26,109 bases of DNA from Entrophospora sp. SA101 (GCA_958430865.1 CAUDNR010004424.1:25729-51837); one strand, 5' to 3'; numbered from the stretch's first letter, positions 10,141-20,719 are shown. Notes: generated from the letters alone by a model not told the origin. Made by a program: numbers and translations.

Positions 10141-11102
10141 TATTATTTTTAATGTTTTTTTTTTTGAAGGAAAAAAATTTTTCTTACGATTAAAAAAAGA
10201 ATCCCGATTTTTCTAAAAAAATGTGTAAATAATTATATGGTAATTATTTACGCACACAAACAACAAAAGTATATAGATCTATTCAAATTTGGATATTTTT
10301 TATCATGATAATTTTTTTGTAGTAGATCATTCCTAATTAACATGTTTAATAAGAAAAATATCTATTATCAGCAATATATAAATATTCTTCTTTGTCATCA
10401 GTATTGTTAAACCGAATGGGTCTAAAGTCATTGGAAGTATTTATTTGAGGTGCAGGGATTCTTTTCAACAAGACACACACTTCTTAGATTTTGACTCCAT
10501 TACAGCATGTAAAAGTAGTTATGATCCATGTCAAGTATACCTTACTTGCTTCCGGTTTATAAAGTCATGGAAGCTCGTATTGTTATTTATATCAAATAAA
10601 TTATCTATTATAGACTAACTTGAATTCATTCAATTATTTTTTCGTGATTTATTTGATAACTGTAATTTAGACCATAAAATTTGTAAATTTCTTCATTTTA
10701 TATATTTGATATTTTTAATTAAATACAAGTTATATACGTGTATACTAGTGTTGCAAGTTGACTGGAGGTTTATAAGTCGTAAATAGTTGGCTAGATTTTT
10801 TTCTGGATTTCAGCAGTGACTGGACTCTAAATACGTACCCTAGCACTACACTAACATATCAATTAAAATGGTATGATAAATAAAATGAATGGGTGCCGCC
10901 CAATCGTATGTCGGACATGTGATATAGCCTTTTCATTTTTTTTTACATATATACATACTAACTACTATTTATTTCTTTCTATTAATGGAACAAAAATAAT
11001 TTTTAAAGATAATTAATCAATAAGGGAATTAACATTAATAATTCGACGCCTTGCTTGGGAGTAGAGGCAGAAAGTTAATGTTGTAATTCATTATTATTTG
11101 TG
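10141..11102. other. Intergenic region upstream of the membrane-protein gene
   Basis: It must hold the promoter of the gene starting at 10140, but I cannot place a TATA box or start site with any confidence. At about 10745-10851 a segment starts with TAGTGTTGCAAG and ends with CTAGCACTA, a weak hint of a degraded hAT-type MITE. Otherwise nothing recognisable. Confidence 0.4.
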
Positions 11103-11110
11103 CTGTAAAG

Positions 11111-11764
11111 TAGTGGTTGTATCCGTCGATTATCCGGATAATTGGTCATTCACCGAATATCCGCCGAATATCCGTTAAATATTAAATTTATTTAAAAAAA
11201 AATTTTTTATTCATCAGGAAAAATATAATAAATTTTTATTCATCAAGATCAAGAAAAATATTTTCAACACACACATTGCATATTTTTTTTAAGAAATAAA
11301 ATTCTTTCAAATAATAATGGGTTCAATTTTGTCATATGCGCTGATTTTGTTTGATCCCCAAAATTCAGTACGGTGTGATCATAACATTATGAATACTTTA
11401 TACCAGTAAAAACCCATTGGTTTTGAGGTGGAGCCATTGGTTTGACGGGTTGATGGATAGTAAATTAGTTTTTTAGCGGAGCAAATAATTTTTTTTAGGG
11501 TAATTATCATTCTACCGACCAGTTTACACATTAAAATACTCGTGTTTAACATCGAGACACAATAAGACATAAGGTTTGAAAAAAGGCCCAAAAAACCAAA
11601 TCAGCTGATATGTTCGTTTGGCTGTCATTAAATAATGTAATAGTGATAAAATATCATTTACATTAATTACGTGGATAAAATTTTTCGATTATTCACCAAC
11701 TATTTGGTGAAAATTTTCAACACCCGATTAATTGGTGAATATCACTCGGCGGATACAACCACTA
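11111..11764. mobile_element. Complete 654-bp hAT-type MITE with terminal inverted repeats and 8-bp target duplication
   Basis: The left end TAGTGGTTGTATCCG (11111-11125) and the right end CGGATACAACCACTA (11750-11764) are perfect 15-bp inverted repeats. Directly outside lie CTGTAAAG (11103-11110) and CTGTAAAA (11765-11772), an 8-bp target duplication with one mismatch. An 8-bp duplication plus a TAGTG-type terminus points to the hAT superfamily. Subterminal regions carry repeated motifs (ATCCGGATA, CGAATATCCG on the left; ATTGGTGAA on the right) suited to transposase binding. The only ORF inside (11379-11591, minus, 70 residues) has no transposase feature, so the element is non-autonomous. 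Confidence 0.85.
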
Positions 11765-11979
11765 CTGTAAAACCTGCTTACAGATTCATCGAAGCTTTCT
11801 AGGTATAAGCAAGCAGAGTAAATGAAAAGTTAACTTGAACTCGCCATAATCAAGTTGACCAAAAACTACCTTTGTAGCAATTACGACTTAATTCAACACT
11901 TCAAAATGTCTAACGATTTATTAATTTTAAAATTTGATAAAGGGCTTTATTTATAAATATTAAGAAAAATAGTTTGAAT

Positions 11980-12965
11980 TTATTTACAATTCCTTTGATA
12001 TATTTGAAGTTTTTGTAAATTTTCTTTTAAGAAAATTACATTTTTAATTGTTGATAGATTCAAACGATTTCTTTTATTTATGATTAAATTTCTAGCAGTT
12101 GAAAAGACACGTTCAGCGGGAACAGATGATAATGGTATTCCTAGGTATTTTCTCGATAAGTTTGATAACTTTGTAAAAGTTGCTTTTTGCATTTTCCACC
12201 ATTCTAAAGGACTCACATTTTCTGGAATTTCTAAATATAACTCAATTTACTATTTGCTTTTTGATTATTAAAATTTTACATTAGAAACGAAATTTAACAT
12301 TTTAAAAATGAGGATCTAAAAATGAGCTGATTAATCCAATGTCCTTTGGTTCTTCCCATTTTGATTTCATAGAATCCCAAATTGTTTTATGCAACATTTT
12401 TGCAGTCTGTATCCTGGGTTCAACTTCAATATCTTTTAGAGTTATGAATTATTGGATAAGTAAATGATAAAGTCAGATATTTACTGCCACCAAGCAGTTC
12501 AGTTGCTTCTGCAAATTTTTTAATAATTTTAATAATTTTTAATAACCATTAATTTTCATTTAATAATAATTTTTTACCATCTTCATGTGCACCCTTTGTT
12601 GGATCTTTTACTAGACATTTTTGTAAACCTCCAATGAATCTTTTGGATAAGCAATCTATCCATGACCTGGTAAGTAGAATTCCAATGAGTTGGAACATCT
12701 TTAATCAGCTCAAGGTTTTTAATTTGACTATCCAAATCAATATCAACATCGCCTCCATCATCACTTGCATCTACATCATTAAATTAATTACTTTAGATAA
12801 CCCACATATATTTCTTGTAGTTTTTCTCTACATTTATCTCTATTGACTGCAAACTTATTTAATCTCCTTACTTTTTTAATGAAAATCTTGGTTGATATAA
12901 ACCCTTTTTTTTTACAGATATTTGAATATTATGTGCAACACATCTAATATGTGGGCTTTTCAATA
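11980..12965 (-). pseudogene. Degenerate hAT transposase, catalytic core to dimerisation domain
   Basis: Read on the minus strand in changing frames, this stretch gives the landmarks of a hAT transposase in the right order. They are RCVAHNIQISVK near 12950, DVPTHWNSTY near 12695, FAEATELLGGSKY near 12500, KTIWDSMKSKWEEPKDIGLISSFLDPHF near 12345, and EIPENVSPLEWWKMQKATF followed by LGIPLSSVPAERVFSTARNLI with KRNRL up to the stop at 11980. The last block is the C-terminal dimerisation domain. Several stops and frameshifts lie between the blocks, for example near 12245 just before the ELYLEIP block and after FLDPHF. It is therefore dead. The N-terminal BED finger probably survives at 13636-13824, separated by inserted DNA. 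Confidence 0.8.
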
Positions 12966-13164
12966 GGAATGGACCATGTTGTGAAAAGGGTTCACTATTG
13001 TTTTTGAAACTTTAAAGAAAAATATCTTGATATTTTACTATGCAAAGTGGGTAGGTTTCTAATTCAAAAATGTTCTATGTGAGGAGTTACTTATAGTGAT
13101 GGTATTAACTCAAAATTGCTTTTTTCACAACATGATCCATTTCTATTGAAAAAAGTCCCCATAT
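12947..13164. mobile_element. MITE with about 45-bp terminal inverted repeats, inserted in the hAT relic
   Basis: The left arm 12947-12990 (ATATGTGGGCTTTTCAATAG..., ending GTTGTGAAAAGGG) is an imperfect inverted repeat of the right arm 13119-13164 (CTTTTTTCACAACATGATCC... ending CCCCATAT). The total length is about 218 bp with no coding capacity. The right half is related to 24714-24836 elsewhere in the window, which shows a dispersed family. It sits directly upstream of the RCVAH block of the hAT transposase and so splits that pseudogene. The target duplication is unclear; the ends are in an ATAT context, so the superfamily is not assigned. Confidence 0.65.
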
Positions 13165-13170
13165 GTTTAA

Positions 13171-13440
13171 TATTTCCGAAAGATTACACCTTTATCCCTC
13201 AGTTCGTAGGGATAGAGCCTCAACCTGGGAAAACATAAGAGGGATATCCCCCTTATCAAGCTTATCGGTCTTTGGGTATCGGTCGGATAATTCACTCAAG
13301 ATCTACGGACCAGGTGATCAGATATATTCGTGCATTTATATTTATCCCTCGCCAGGCTACCCAGAAATCGTCCGCATATGGTGGGAATTTGAATTTCCCA
13401 TCCCTAGTCGCGGCTACGACTAGCCGATTGGCAATGCTTC
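13171..13440. repeat. GC-rich island with hairpins, probable inserted element of unknown class
   Basis: Base composition rises sharply here against the AT-rich background. Short hairpins are visible: GTGGGAATTTGAATTTCCCA (about 13381-13400) and a CGGCTA/TAGCCG stem around GTCGCGGCTACGACTAGCCG (13407-13426). The motif AATTTCCCATCCCT recurs in inverted form at about 16673-16686. Frames of 86 and 72 residues (13163-13423, 13272-13490) resemble no protein I know. No tRNA-like A or B box was recognised. It is likely a short retroelement or a transposon end. Confidence 0.4.
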
Positions 13441-13635
13441 ATTGGTCATATAAAATTAAACAATATCATTCCCAAAAAATTTACTTTTGAAAAATAAAGA
13501 TGTCATGGAATTAAATATATCCTTGAATTTTTTTCCTTACTTTACTGGAAGAAAAATTTTATAATTTTTAAGTCTTCGGGTATAAAATTTCTTGAACTTT
13601 TTTCATCAGCATAATTTGACTTAAAATTTTCACAA

Positions 13636-13824
13636 TTAACAGGATTGTCTTGCTTTATTGATAGTAATGTTATTTTGTGCAATGGCTATATCTCTAACCT
13701 TTTGCATACAACAAATGCAAACAGCCTTCGAATTTGATTTATTTGAATCATTCTTAACAACAACAAAAAAATTATTTCTTTTTTCTTTTACTTGACATAA
13801 TAAAAGCTTATAAAATTTCTGCAA
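13636..13824 (-). pseudogene. Possible BED zinc-finger N-terminus of the same hAT transposase
   Basis: The 62-residue frame contains SKAVCICCMQKV, a C-x-x-C after SKAVC as in BED fingers of hAT transposases. The expected His ligands are absent and the rest is diverged. It lies upstream, in the same orientation, of the broken transposase at 11980-12965, so it is most simply its displaced N-terminus. The short motif makes this tentative. Confidence 0.35.
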
Positions 13825-14038
13825 GTGTGAGAAAGGACAAATATGTAATTATTTTTTAAATTTTCTTCTTGGTCACTTGCTCAAAATATAATTCTTCCAG
13901 TGGAAATGATCTACATTCTTGCCAAATAAATTTATTTTTTATTACTCTCCTTATATATAGATCCTAAATAATAATTACAAATAGCAATAAAATCAAAAAT
14001 CAAACTGAATGTAAAAAAATGGCAACGAACATTCGTAG

Positions 14039-15418
14039 TTACGATGATGACTCTAACATTTCTTTTACAACGGCCTTATCAAAGTCTATAGAATTATCAA
14101 GATGTATATGATGACCTGCACCGGGAATAATTATAACCTTTGTAGGAACATTCATTGTTTTAACGGCTGCTTCTGCTGCACGATGATCCATCCAATCGTC
14201 TTGTCCATCTATATGCATATGGAAAAATACATTTTTGTCGTTAAAAGAAAAACTCTTATTATTTAATATTAATAACAACACTTACATAAAAAAGTGGTAG
14301 GCATTTTCAATTTATTTAATCGATGAATTAATGGTTTTCTTGCATAAGCTCCAGGAGCAAGAATTCTTGATAAGGCATATTCACCACTACCTGGCGCACA
14401 AGAAATATGATAAAGATAATCATGTAGGTCAATCCTATCTATCTCGCCAAGGTGAGAAAATCGACGTGTGGTGTATTGATTAACTAGTGTTGGTCCAAAC
14501 GGACCTGTCCACCTAAGAATAGATTGTGGTGTAAGATTAGCATTCCATAATTTTTCTATCCATTTTGGCATTTGACGTACACCATTTCCTGGTGATAATG
14601 GTGGTGGTGATGATGTAGTGGTGGTGGTAGTTGATGTTGTTGTTGATTTTAATTCTTCATAAGGATTAACAGGGACTCCAACAGGAGAAACCATTATTAA
14701 TCTTTCAATATGCTCTGGATATTTCAGTGCGTATACGGCAGCTAAATAACCTCCTAAACTGTGACCTAACAATGTCATTTTTTCAATTTTATGTATTTGT
14801 CGCCATTTTTCAAGCGAATCTATAAAGAAATTCTCAGTTTCTTCAACACTTTCATCGACTGTTTTTCCTTTCACGTTAAATTTTGGTCTAGAACTTCTAC
14901 CCATTCCCAGCCAATCAATACTATATATTCTCCAACCTGGAACTTGACTAAGAGCATGATAATTACGATAAAAAAATCCTAATCCAGCTCCAAAACCATG
15001 ACACATAACTAGATTCTTTGCAGGAGAATTTTCATTAAATGCGGCGGTATGAGATCTAACGGATAAATTTGTTTGTGATATTAGAGTAAAACCAAGCTCA
15101 TTATCAACAGACTCCGAAAAAAAAGGATCATTTGATGAGGTTTCTGTTGATGGTATTGATCCATTTTCGATAACAAAATCATTGCCAATTTGATCAATCA
15201 CCAAAGTATTTATTTTTCTGACTCCATCACCATCCAAATCGACTAAACCAATACGAACAATTGTTTTCGAGTCCCCCGGTGTACCTGTTGTTTTCCCTTC
15301 CATTCCATAATATTGCATTTTTGATAATAATCTCGCTTCAGCTGCTTCATAAGTTTGCTCAGAACGTGAATACCAATGTCTTAGTGAAGCAAATCGAACA
15401 TATGGTGAACTATTTATT

Positions 15419-15449
<31 letters not shown>

Positions 15450-15611
15450 ATAGAAATTATAAATAAAGATACTAATTAATATTTAATTAACAATTAATAA
15501 TTATAATACTAACGGTGCAGGTGGTATATTTGCTTGAGAAGACAAAATTTGAAATGTTTGATGGATAGCATTTGTAGATAAAGAAGAGGTAGTAGATAAA
15601 ACGGTAGACAT
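14039..15611 (-). CDS. Alpha/beta hydrolase of the ABHD4/ABHD5 (CGI-58) family
   Basis: Three exons, 15611-15514, 15409-14286 and 14208-14039, join to 1392 nt (463 codons plus stop). Introns are GT-AG of 104 and 77 nt, and the second junction restores FLYGQDDWMD. Family features: oxyanion-loop HGFGAG (170-175), DWLGMGRS after strand 4, nucleophile elbow GHSLGG (248-253, Ser250), acid residue in GQDDWMD (Asp411 or Asp412), and GAGHHIHLD (438-445) with His440 as base and an H-x4-D motif (440-445) like that tied to lysophosphatidate acyltransferase activity in CGI-58. Unlike animal ABHD5, the Ser nucleophile is kept, so it should be a true hydrolase, as in plant CGI-58 and yeast Cld1/Ict1. Likely role: phospholipid remodelling at lipid droplets, ER or mitochondria. 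A Thr/Ser/Pro insert (about 288-305) from triplet expansion and an acidic N-terminal extension are atypical. The substrate is inferred only. Confidence 0.9.
15418..15451. repeat. (TA)n(TG)n microsatellite in intron 1
   Basis: TATATATATATG followed by a TG run lies in the first intron of the hydrolase gene, a few bases upstream of the splice acceptor. Confidence 0.85.
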
Positions 15612-16784
15612 TTTATTAATGGGAAGAATTTTTAAAAAAGAGAAAATATTAATAATAATAATGGTAATAATAATGGTAATAGTAATAATAATAATATTAT
15701 TATTACGTAAAATTTAACCGAATACTGACTAACCAATAAATAGTTGTTTGTGTGACATTTCACTAATTGACGCTACCAATAATTTACATTCCAGGTTAGT
15801 AGACTTCTATTCTTTTAAAAGGAATCAAATGAATTTGTTGCTTGGGGAATATTTCTTTGTTATCTTGCTTAGGAAAATGTGAAAAAACATGCATGGAAAG
15901 AGAACAACTTCATTATCGTCATCTTCAACATCAATCCTTAATTTTGATACCAAAAAAAAGACGAAATAAATTCTTTTATCAAATTCAAATATATTAGGAT
16001 AAAATTATTTTATTAAACAATTAAAAAAGATGTGGAATTTACTATGTGGCTCCCAAATGCTTGAATATCGATCCATTCTACTTAGATAAGTGTTTCAAAT
16101 GCGAATGATATTGTGCAGATAGTTGTAAAATAAAGTGTAAAGGGAAAGGCGTGATTTTTAAATATGGATTTATCAATCCTATGTTTTTTCATAATCAAAA
16201 TAATCAAAATTGAATTTTTATTATTTCGTTATTTGTTTTATTAATTAATTTTAATAGAACGCTGAGGCATAAATATTTTTTTATAAAATTAATAAATGAA
16301 AAGAATATTAATAAGAATTTATCTAAGGCCAGTGTATCTTTCAATGAATGGAATCTTATCATCATCAATCTTTAGCTAAATCATTACGTCTTAGCAGACA
16401 TTGATTATAAATCCAATGTGAAATAAATCTAAAGGATATGTCTGCAAGTTAAGGGACCACAGGAGCCTTAATGATCTATAATTGTTGAAAGAGTCAAAAG
16501 AAAAACTAATAATTTAATGTGGGTTTTTTAAAAATATTCCACACCACTTGTTATCTATCAGTTGTCTGTTTTTAAATGAAAAAAAAAAGCGTGTACTGCT
16601 AGCTAAACTAAAGAAAAAATTTGTTGAATTTGTCCGCTTTCGAAATATTTTGTTAAAACGTTACAACTATATAGGGATGGGAAATTGTATGAAAATTTCA
16701 AACTGCATCTGCCGATCTTTTTTATTTTTAAAAAAAATTTTTATTATTATTAAAAAAAACAAAAACAGATTTTAATCACTAATA
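15612..16784. other. Intergenic region upstream of the hydrolase gene
   Basis: An AAT/GGT-rich triplet stretch (about 15650-15705) lies immediately upstream of the ATG at 15611. Further on there is no gene I can support; the 75-residue Lys-rich frame at 16548-16775 has no domain. The motif AGGGATGGGAAATT at about 16673-16686 matches, inverted, part of the GC-rich island at 13171-13440. Confidence 0.4.
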
Positions 16785-16872
16785 TTAGTCATGATTCAGA
16801 TGTATATACATCACTATCATCATTTTCACTTCATTAACATCATCTTCCTGTTCCTCATTATCATTACCAGTA

Positions 16873-17281
16873 TCATAGTGTTTCCATTGACATTATCTTT
16901 TGATTTTTTTGATTTTTGTAATTATAATTAAAATAAATAAACACTAATTTGAAAACCATACCAGATGTTAGTCTATTTCTTTTTTTATCATGTATATATG
17001 AGAATGCAGGCCAATTTCTTTCAGGTACTGCTGAAGATGTAGGATCGAAAGAGTTGTACAGCAAGATTAGTCAGTTCAGGGGCAACTAATGAAAAATTCC
17101 CTTTCCACCATGTTGCCAAATCTGCTTCACCTATAGTTGACCATGCTAAAGAATTGTCAAACAAGCTAGTATGTTGTTTATAATGTAGTAATTGTGACCA
17201 AAATTTTCTTGAATCATTTGGATAATATTTCATAATAAAAAATTTTAAATTTTTTTGTTTTACATTTATTACTATGTACAA
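16873..17281 (-). pseudogene. C-terminal fragment of a second hAT transposase, frameshifted
   Basis: Two overlapping frames together give the C-terminus of a hAT transposase of a different subgroup from 11980-12965. The upstream frame (17281-17021) reads YYPNDSRKFWSQLLHYK, then LATWWKGNFS and LTNLAVQLF. The downstream frame reads DPTSSAVPERNWPAFSYIHDK, RNRLTSG and MVFKLVFIYFN (to 16873). The switch between frames falls at about 17035-17060, so a one-base indel broke the gene. The order WW, then SSAVPERNW, then KKRNRL, then LVFIYFN is the usual hAT dimerisation-domain layout. No upstream catalytic part is found, so this is a truncated relic. The minus-strand frame just beyond is acidic (QWKHYDTGNDNEEQEDD) and may be the original tail. 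Confidence 0.75.
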
Positions 17282-19165
17282 AAAAAATTACATGCGCATG
17301 ACATGCGCATTGGAACATCTCTAGTTACAACATAGACTCTACCCGAGTTCAGCCAAACAGTACTTCGTCGATTTCAATTGGCACTTGCTATCCTAACCCT
17401 CACTTAAGATGAACAAGAAATCTTTGTTAAAAATAGTTGATCATTCGAATGTGGGATTTTTTAAAAAATTTCACAAAGTATATATCATTTATCTATCACA
17501 TGAAAATGTCGAGCTTCTGTTTATTTGCGCATTTCATTTTCGCTTAGTTCAGCCACTTTCCTTTTTTATATCGAATGTCACAATTATAATTTAATTATAA
17601 CTAAACAATGAATGTGATTTTTTTAATTCTTCTCTGCAATGAGTTCTTATAGTAAAGATTTATAACTATATAAGATATCCCCCTCAGAGTGTAGTCATTC
17701 GTTTATAGTTTGTTTAACTTGTTTCTTTTGTTTAGGTGATTCTGAATAAATAATGCCACGTTGTTCAAGTCGGGTGATAGGTCATCCTTTTTTAAAACAC
17801 TAACTCTGCTTTTATCTATTATTATGTATGATATTATCTTAATGTTTTATGTTTTTTTGACGCGAGTGATTCTTTTCTATGAGGAAAGAGAAAAATTTTT
17901 TTTTGATCAGATCAGCATAACGGAATTTCTTTAATAATGATCGACAAATTTAATAGAGTTTATTGACCAGATTTTATTGGACAAAATAAAATTTTGATTT
18001 TTATCAAATCGCGTATAATAATTGTATAATTAAAAAATCCAATATTAATACATACAAGAGAGAATAATTTTTATTATTCTCATTACTATTTCGTTCTTAT
18101 CATCGTGCTATTGTTTTAATGTGCCACTTACATTTGAGGCAATTAATTATGTTTAAAATTAAATCTTTAAAGAAATCTTCTATTTTGATGAATTGATAGT
18201 AATAAATATTTAGCAATATGTCCACCTACATATTATGTTATATATATTATATAAGTAAACAATACATGGTGTCTAAATATTTTAAATTAATTACATATCT
18301 AACAAACATTATTAATAAGAAAATATTTAAAATGATAAAAATGACATGTTTGCATCTACCTCTAGATAGTTTCATATTATACCAAAAAAAAAGTTAACTT
18401 TTAAGTTCAATTCTTAAATTTTTTCATAAAAATTGAATTTGCAAATAATAATTCAACTTATCTGTAATATTATCAGGTTCTTTGTCCTTTTATATACTGT
18501 TAAGTTTGCTGATTCTTTTTTTCATGTTTAAATTCCATACATGTTATTAAAATATATACATACATTATTATATATATATATTCTAAACCTCTTTATTATA
18601 AAATTCATTCACAATACTGTTATTGGAAAACGTTTGGTCAGGTTTGATCAGGGCATGGAGTATGATAAAGAAGCTTGAAATTTACGCGTCTATAAAAAAA
18701 AAAATTTTTTTGGTACAAATTTGTAACCTAATCATACGAAGAATTTATTCTTGATAGGACGATTATTTAAAGAGTCCCATACAATTTACCGACAAGCATT
18801 GTGTTAACAATTTGCCAAGAACTGCAAATTTGTAATCAATCTTTTCAATCAATTGTTGAGACAAGTAAGTAGATTTTCGGTGAACTGTGTGAAGACCTGG
18901 ATAACTCTATGTAGAAGCTAAAAGGTTGGTTTTTTACAGACAAGTTAAATCAACTGTTGACCGAGTACTGACCTTGCCCTACAAATCATTAACTAATAAC
19001 ACAACTTATTATCCTTACTTTGCATCAAAAACTGGTTCATATAGACACATGTGTAACAATTTTTTTGTCTGACAAAATTGATGAAAATTGCATATTCGGA
19101 TTTTAATCGTTTTTATTTTATTTTTAAATAAATAAAACAATTAAACCTTTTCTCTCGTATTTGAA
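17282..19165. other. Intergenic AT-rich DNA
   Basis: Nearly 1.9 kb with no supportable gene. A small palindromic pair CATGCGCATGACATGCGCAT lies at about 17292-17311. Only short frames of biased composition occur, including the 61-residue frame at 17409-17594. Confidence 0.45.
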
Positions 19166-19167
19166 TA

Positions 19168-19904
19168 CAGTCAACCCTCCATAAGTGCACCCTATGTCTC
19201 ATTCCCAACCTCGGGACTTAAGAGATAAATGCATCCCTCCATAAATGCACTGCACGGTCTTTTTCCAATCCCATTCATATAAAACCATCCTCTTTAAATG
19301 CACGCCCGTGACTTTCACGTGATCAACGTGCAACAAGAAACAAAATTATCGTGTTACATTAATTAATTATTTTTCATTTACATGCCTTACAACTCTTAAC
19401 TTATCTGATAGAATGCCAATTGAAGAGTTTTTAAATAATCCAGAAGAAGAAAAAATATATGAAGTTTTTGATGATGATAAACTTATTGAAGGACTTGTTG
19501 AAGTATATAAAAAACAACCAGAAGTGCCTATTGACAATAATGAAGATGACGATAGCATTGAACCAGTAATAATAAGTGCTAATGAAGCTTCCAAAAGTTT
19601 GGAAATTGTCTACGCCTTTTTACTACAACAAGGAAATACTAAAGAACAATTAAAACAAGTTAATGCTCTTGATCAGTATATTAATTTAAAAAAAAGAAAT
19701 TCAATGAAACAAACTATATACAATGGATCAATTTTTATAATTTTTTATAATGTATATTATACATATATAATAATAAATTTTTTTTAACAATATCCTGCAT
19801 GTCACGTGCAGCCAATAAGATTCTTACCCTCCCTAAATGCATCCCTCCATAAATGCACGGTCTTGTCCATTCCCAAGGGGGGTGCACTTATGGAGGGTTG
19901 ACTG
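19168..19904 (+). mobile_element. Internally deleted pogo/Tigger-type (Tc1/mariner superfamily) element, 737 bp
   Basis: The left end CAGTCAACCCTCCATAAGTG (from 19168) and the reverse complement of the right end (to 19904) are identical over 25 bp. TA sits directly outside both ends (19166-19167, 19905-19906), the target site of the Tc1/mariner superfamily, and CAGTC-type termini are characteristic of pogo/Tigger elements. A direct repeat, AAATGCATCCCTCCATAAATGCAC, sits near both ends (19227-19250 and 19835-19858). Inside is only the C-terminal end of a transposase (19413-19787); DNA-binding and DDE parts are gone, so it is a non-autonomous deletion derivative. Confidence 0.88.
19413..19787 (+). 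pseudogene. C-terminal remnant of a pogo/Tigger transposase
   Basis: The frame covers 124 residues from ATG, and the same frame stays open upstream (reading LTTLNLSDRMPIEEF), so the ATG is internal to a longer ancestral ORF. It matches the acidic post-catalytic tail of CENP-B/jerky/Tigger-like transposases: an EEEKIYEVFDDDKLIEGLVE block, then EASKSLEIVYAFLLQQGNTKEQL and a final MKQTI. The HTH domains and the DDE catalytic domain are absent. Its position inside the terminal repeats of the element at 19168-19904 confirms the assignment. Confidence 0.7.
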
Positions 19905-20130
19905 TAGTAGGAGTTCTGGGATTTTTATCCTGGTCCACCCTTAATAGGAATATACTAATATTAATGATAAACTAATTATAAACGTTATTATGTTTAAAAG
20001 TTACGCAGTCATCAGGAGGAAGGTATTCAAATTTACTCTATCACACTGGTTTTATTTTTATTTATTTTTTATCTTTTTCAATAATAAAATTATCACATAC
20101 CTCCCTTCTCATTTTAAATAAATGCAGAGT

Positions 20131-20603
20131 TCAATCTTCATCTTCTTCCAATTTTTTGTCTGTATCATGAACTTCATCATTGAAAATAGCATACGGTACT
20201 GAGTTAGGAAGAGATTCGTATTTTTCTTTTGATTTATCATAATTTAAATCTAGATATATCAAATATATCATTTGAGATATTACAATCTAAATAAACCGTA
20301 AAAATAATTACAATTTTTTAGTATCATGAAATAAGAAAAATATAGATAGCGGTGTAGGTATTGAAATAAATAAATAAATCTTACATTTATTTTATTATCA
20401 AAAAAAAAAAAAAACTTCCCGACCACCAAATAAAAATTATTTTTTTGAATTATTTCGGTCACAGATTCGTTACTATTAAAAATTTTGTATTCGCTGACTT
20501 GGAATTCCTCATCACTGGTTCTAAACAATAATTGTCCTATTGTAATGTCATTATTTTTTGTTACAGATTTTACGAGTACAGTTGATATAATAATTGAACC
20601 CAT
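20131..20603 (-). CDS. Small two-exon hypothetical protein (124 aa)
   Basis: Exon 1 runs 20603-20385 (73 codons from an ATG). A GTAAGA donor and a TTTAG acceptor bound a 98-nt intron, and exon 2 runs 20286-20131 in matching phase 0 to a TGA. The protein would start MGSIIISTVLVKSV, with an alternating hydrophobic pattern (beta-rich, perhaps OB-like) through NFYLVVGK. It then has a Phe run encoded by an A-rich homopolymer on the plus strand, and a charged tail ending in KKLEEDED. I recall similar short proteins in Rhizophagus but cannot name a function. The homopolymer makes a sequencing or biological frameshift possible. If exon 1 instead ends before the Phe run, the junction would differ. Confidence 0.45.
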
Positions 20604-20719
20604 TTCCTTATTTATTTATCTTAGAAATTTTTATGTAAAATTATTATGAGGATTTTGAGAAAAAATTATTTGTTATATGCCTTTAGTCTTGAAAAATGCA
20701 ACAAAAATCAAAATATTAA

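Noticed and set aside
11379..11591. 70-residue minus-strand ORF
   Set aside because: It lies inside the 654-bp MITE and shows no transposase motif.
12080..12271. 63-residue plus-strand ORF
   Set aside because: Antisense shadow of the hAT dimerisation domain.
13163..13490. 86- and 72-residue plus-strand ORFs
   Set aside because: They fall in the GC-rich repeat island where stops are rarer; no domain or conserved pattern is seen.
14791..14982. 63-residue plus-strand ORF
   Set aside because: Antisense shadow of the hydrolase core exon.
17392..17400. CTAACCCT telomere-like motif
   Set aside because: A single occurrence, not tandem, so it carries no weight as an interstitial telomere.
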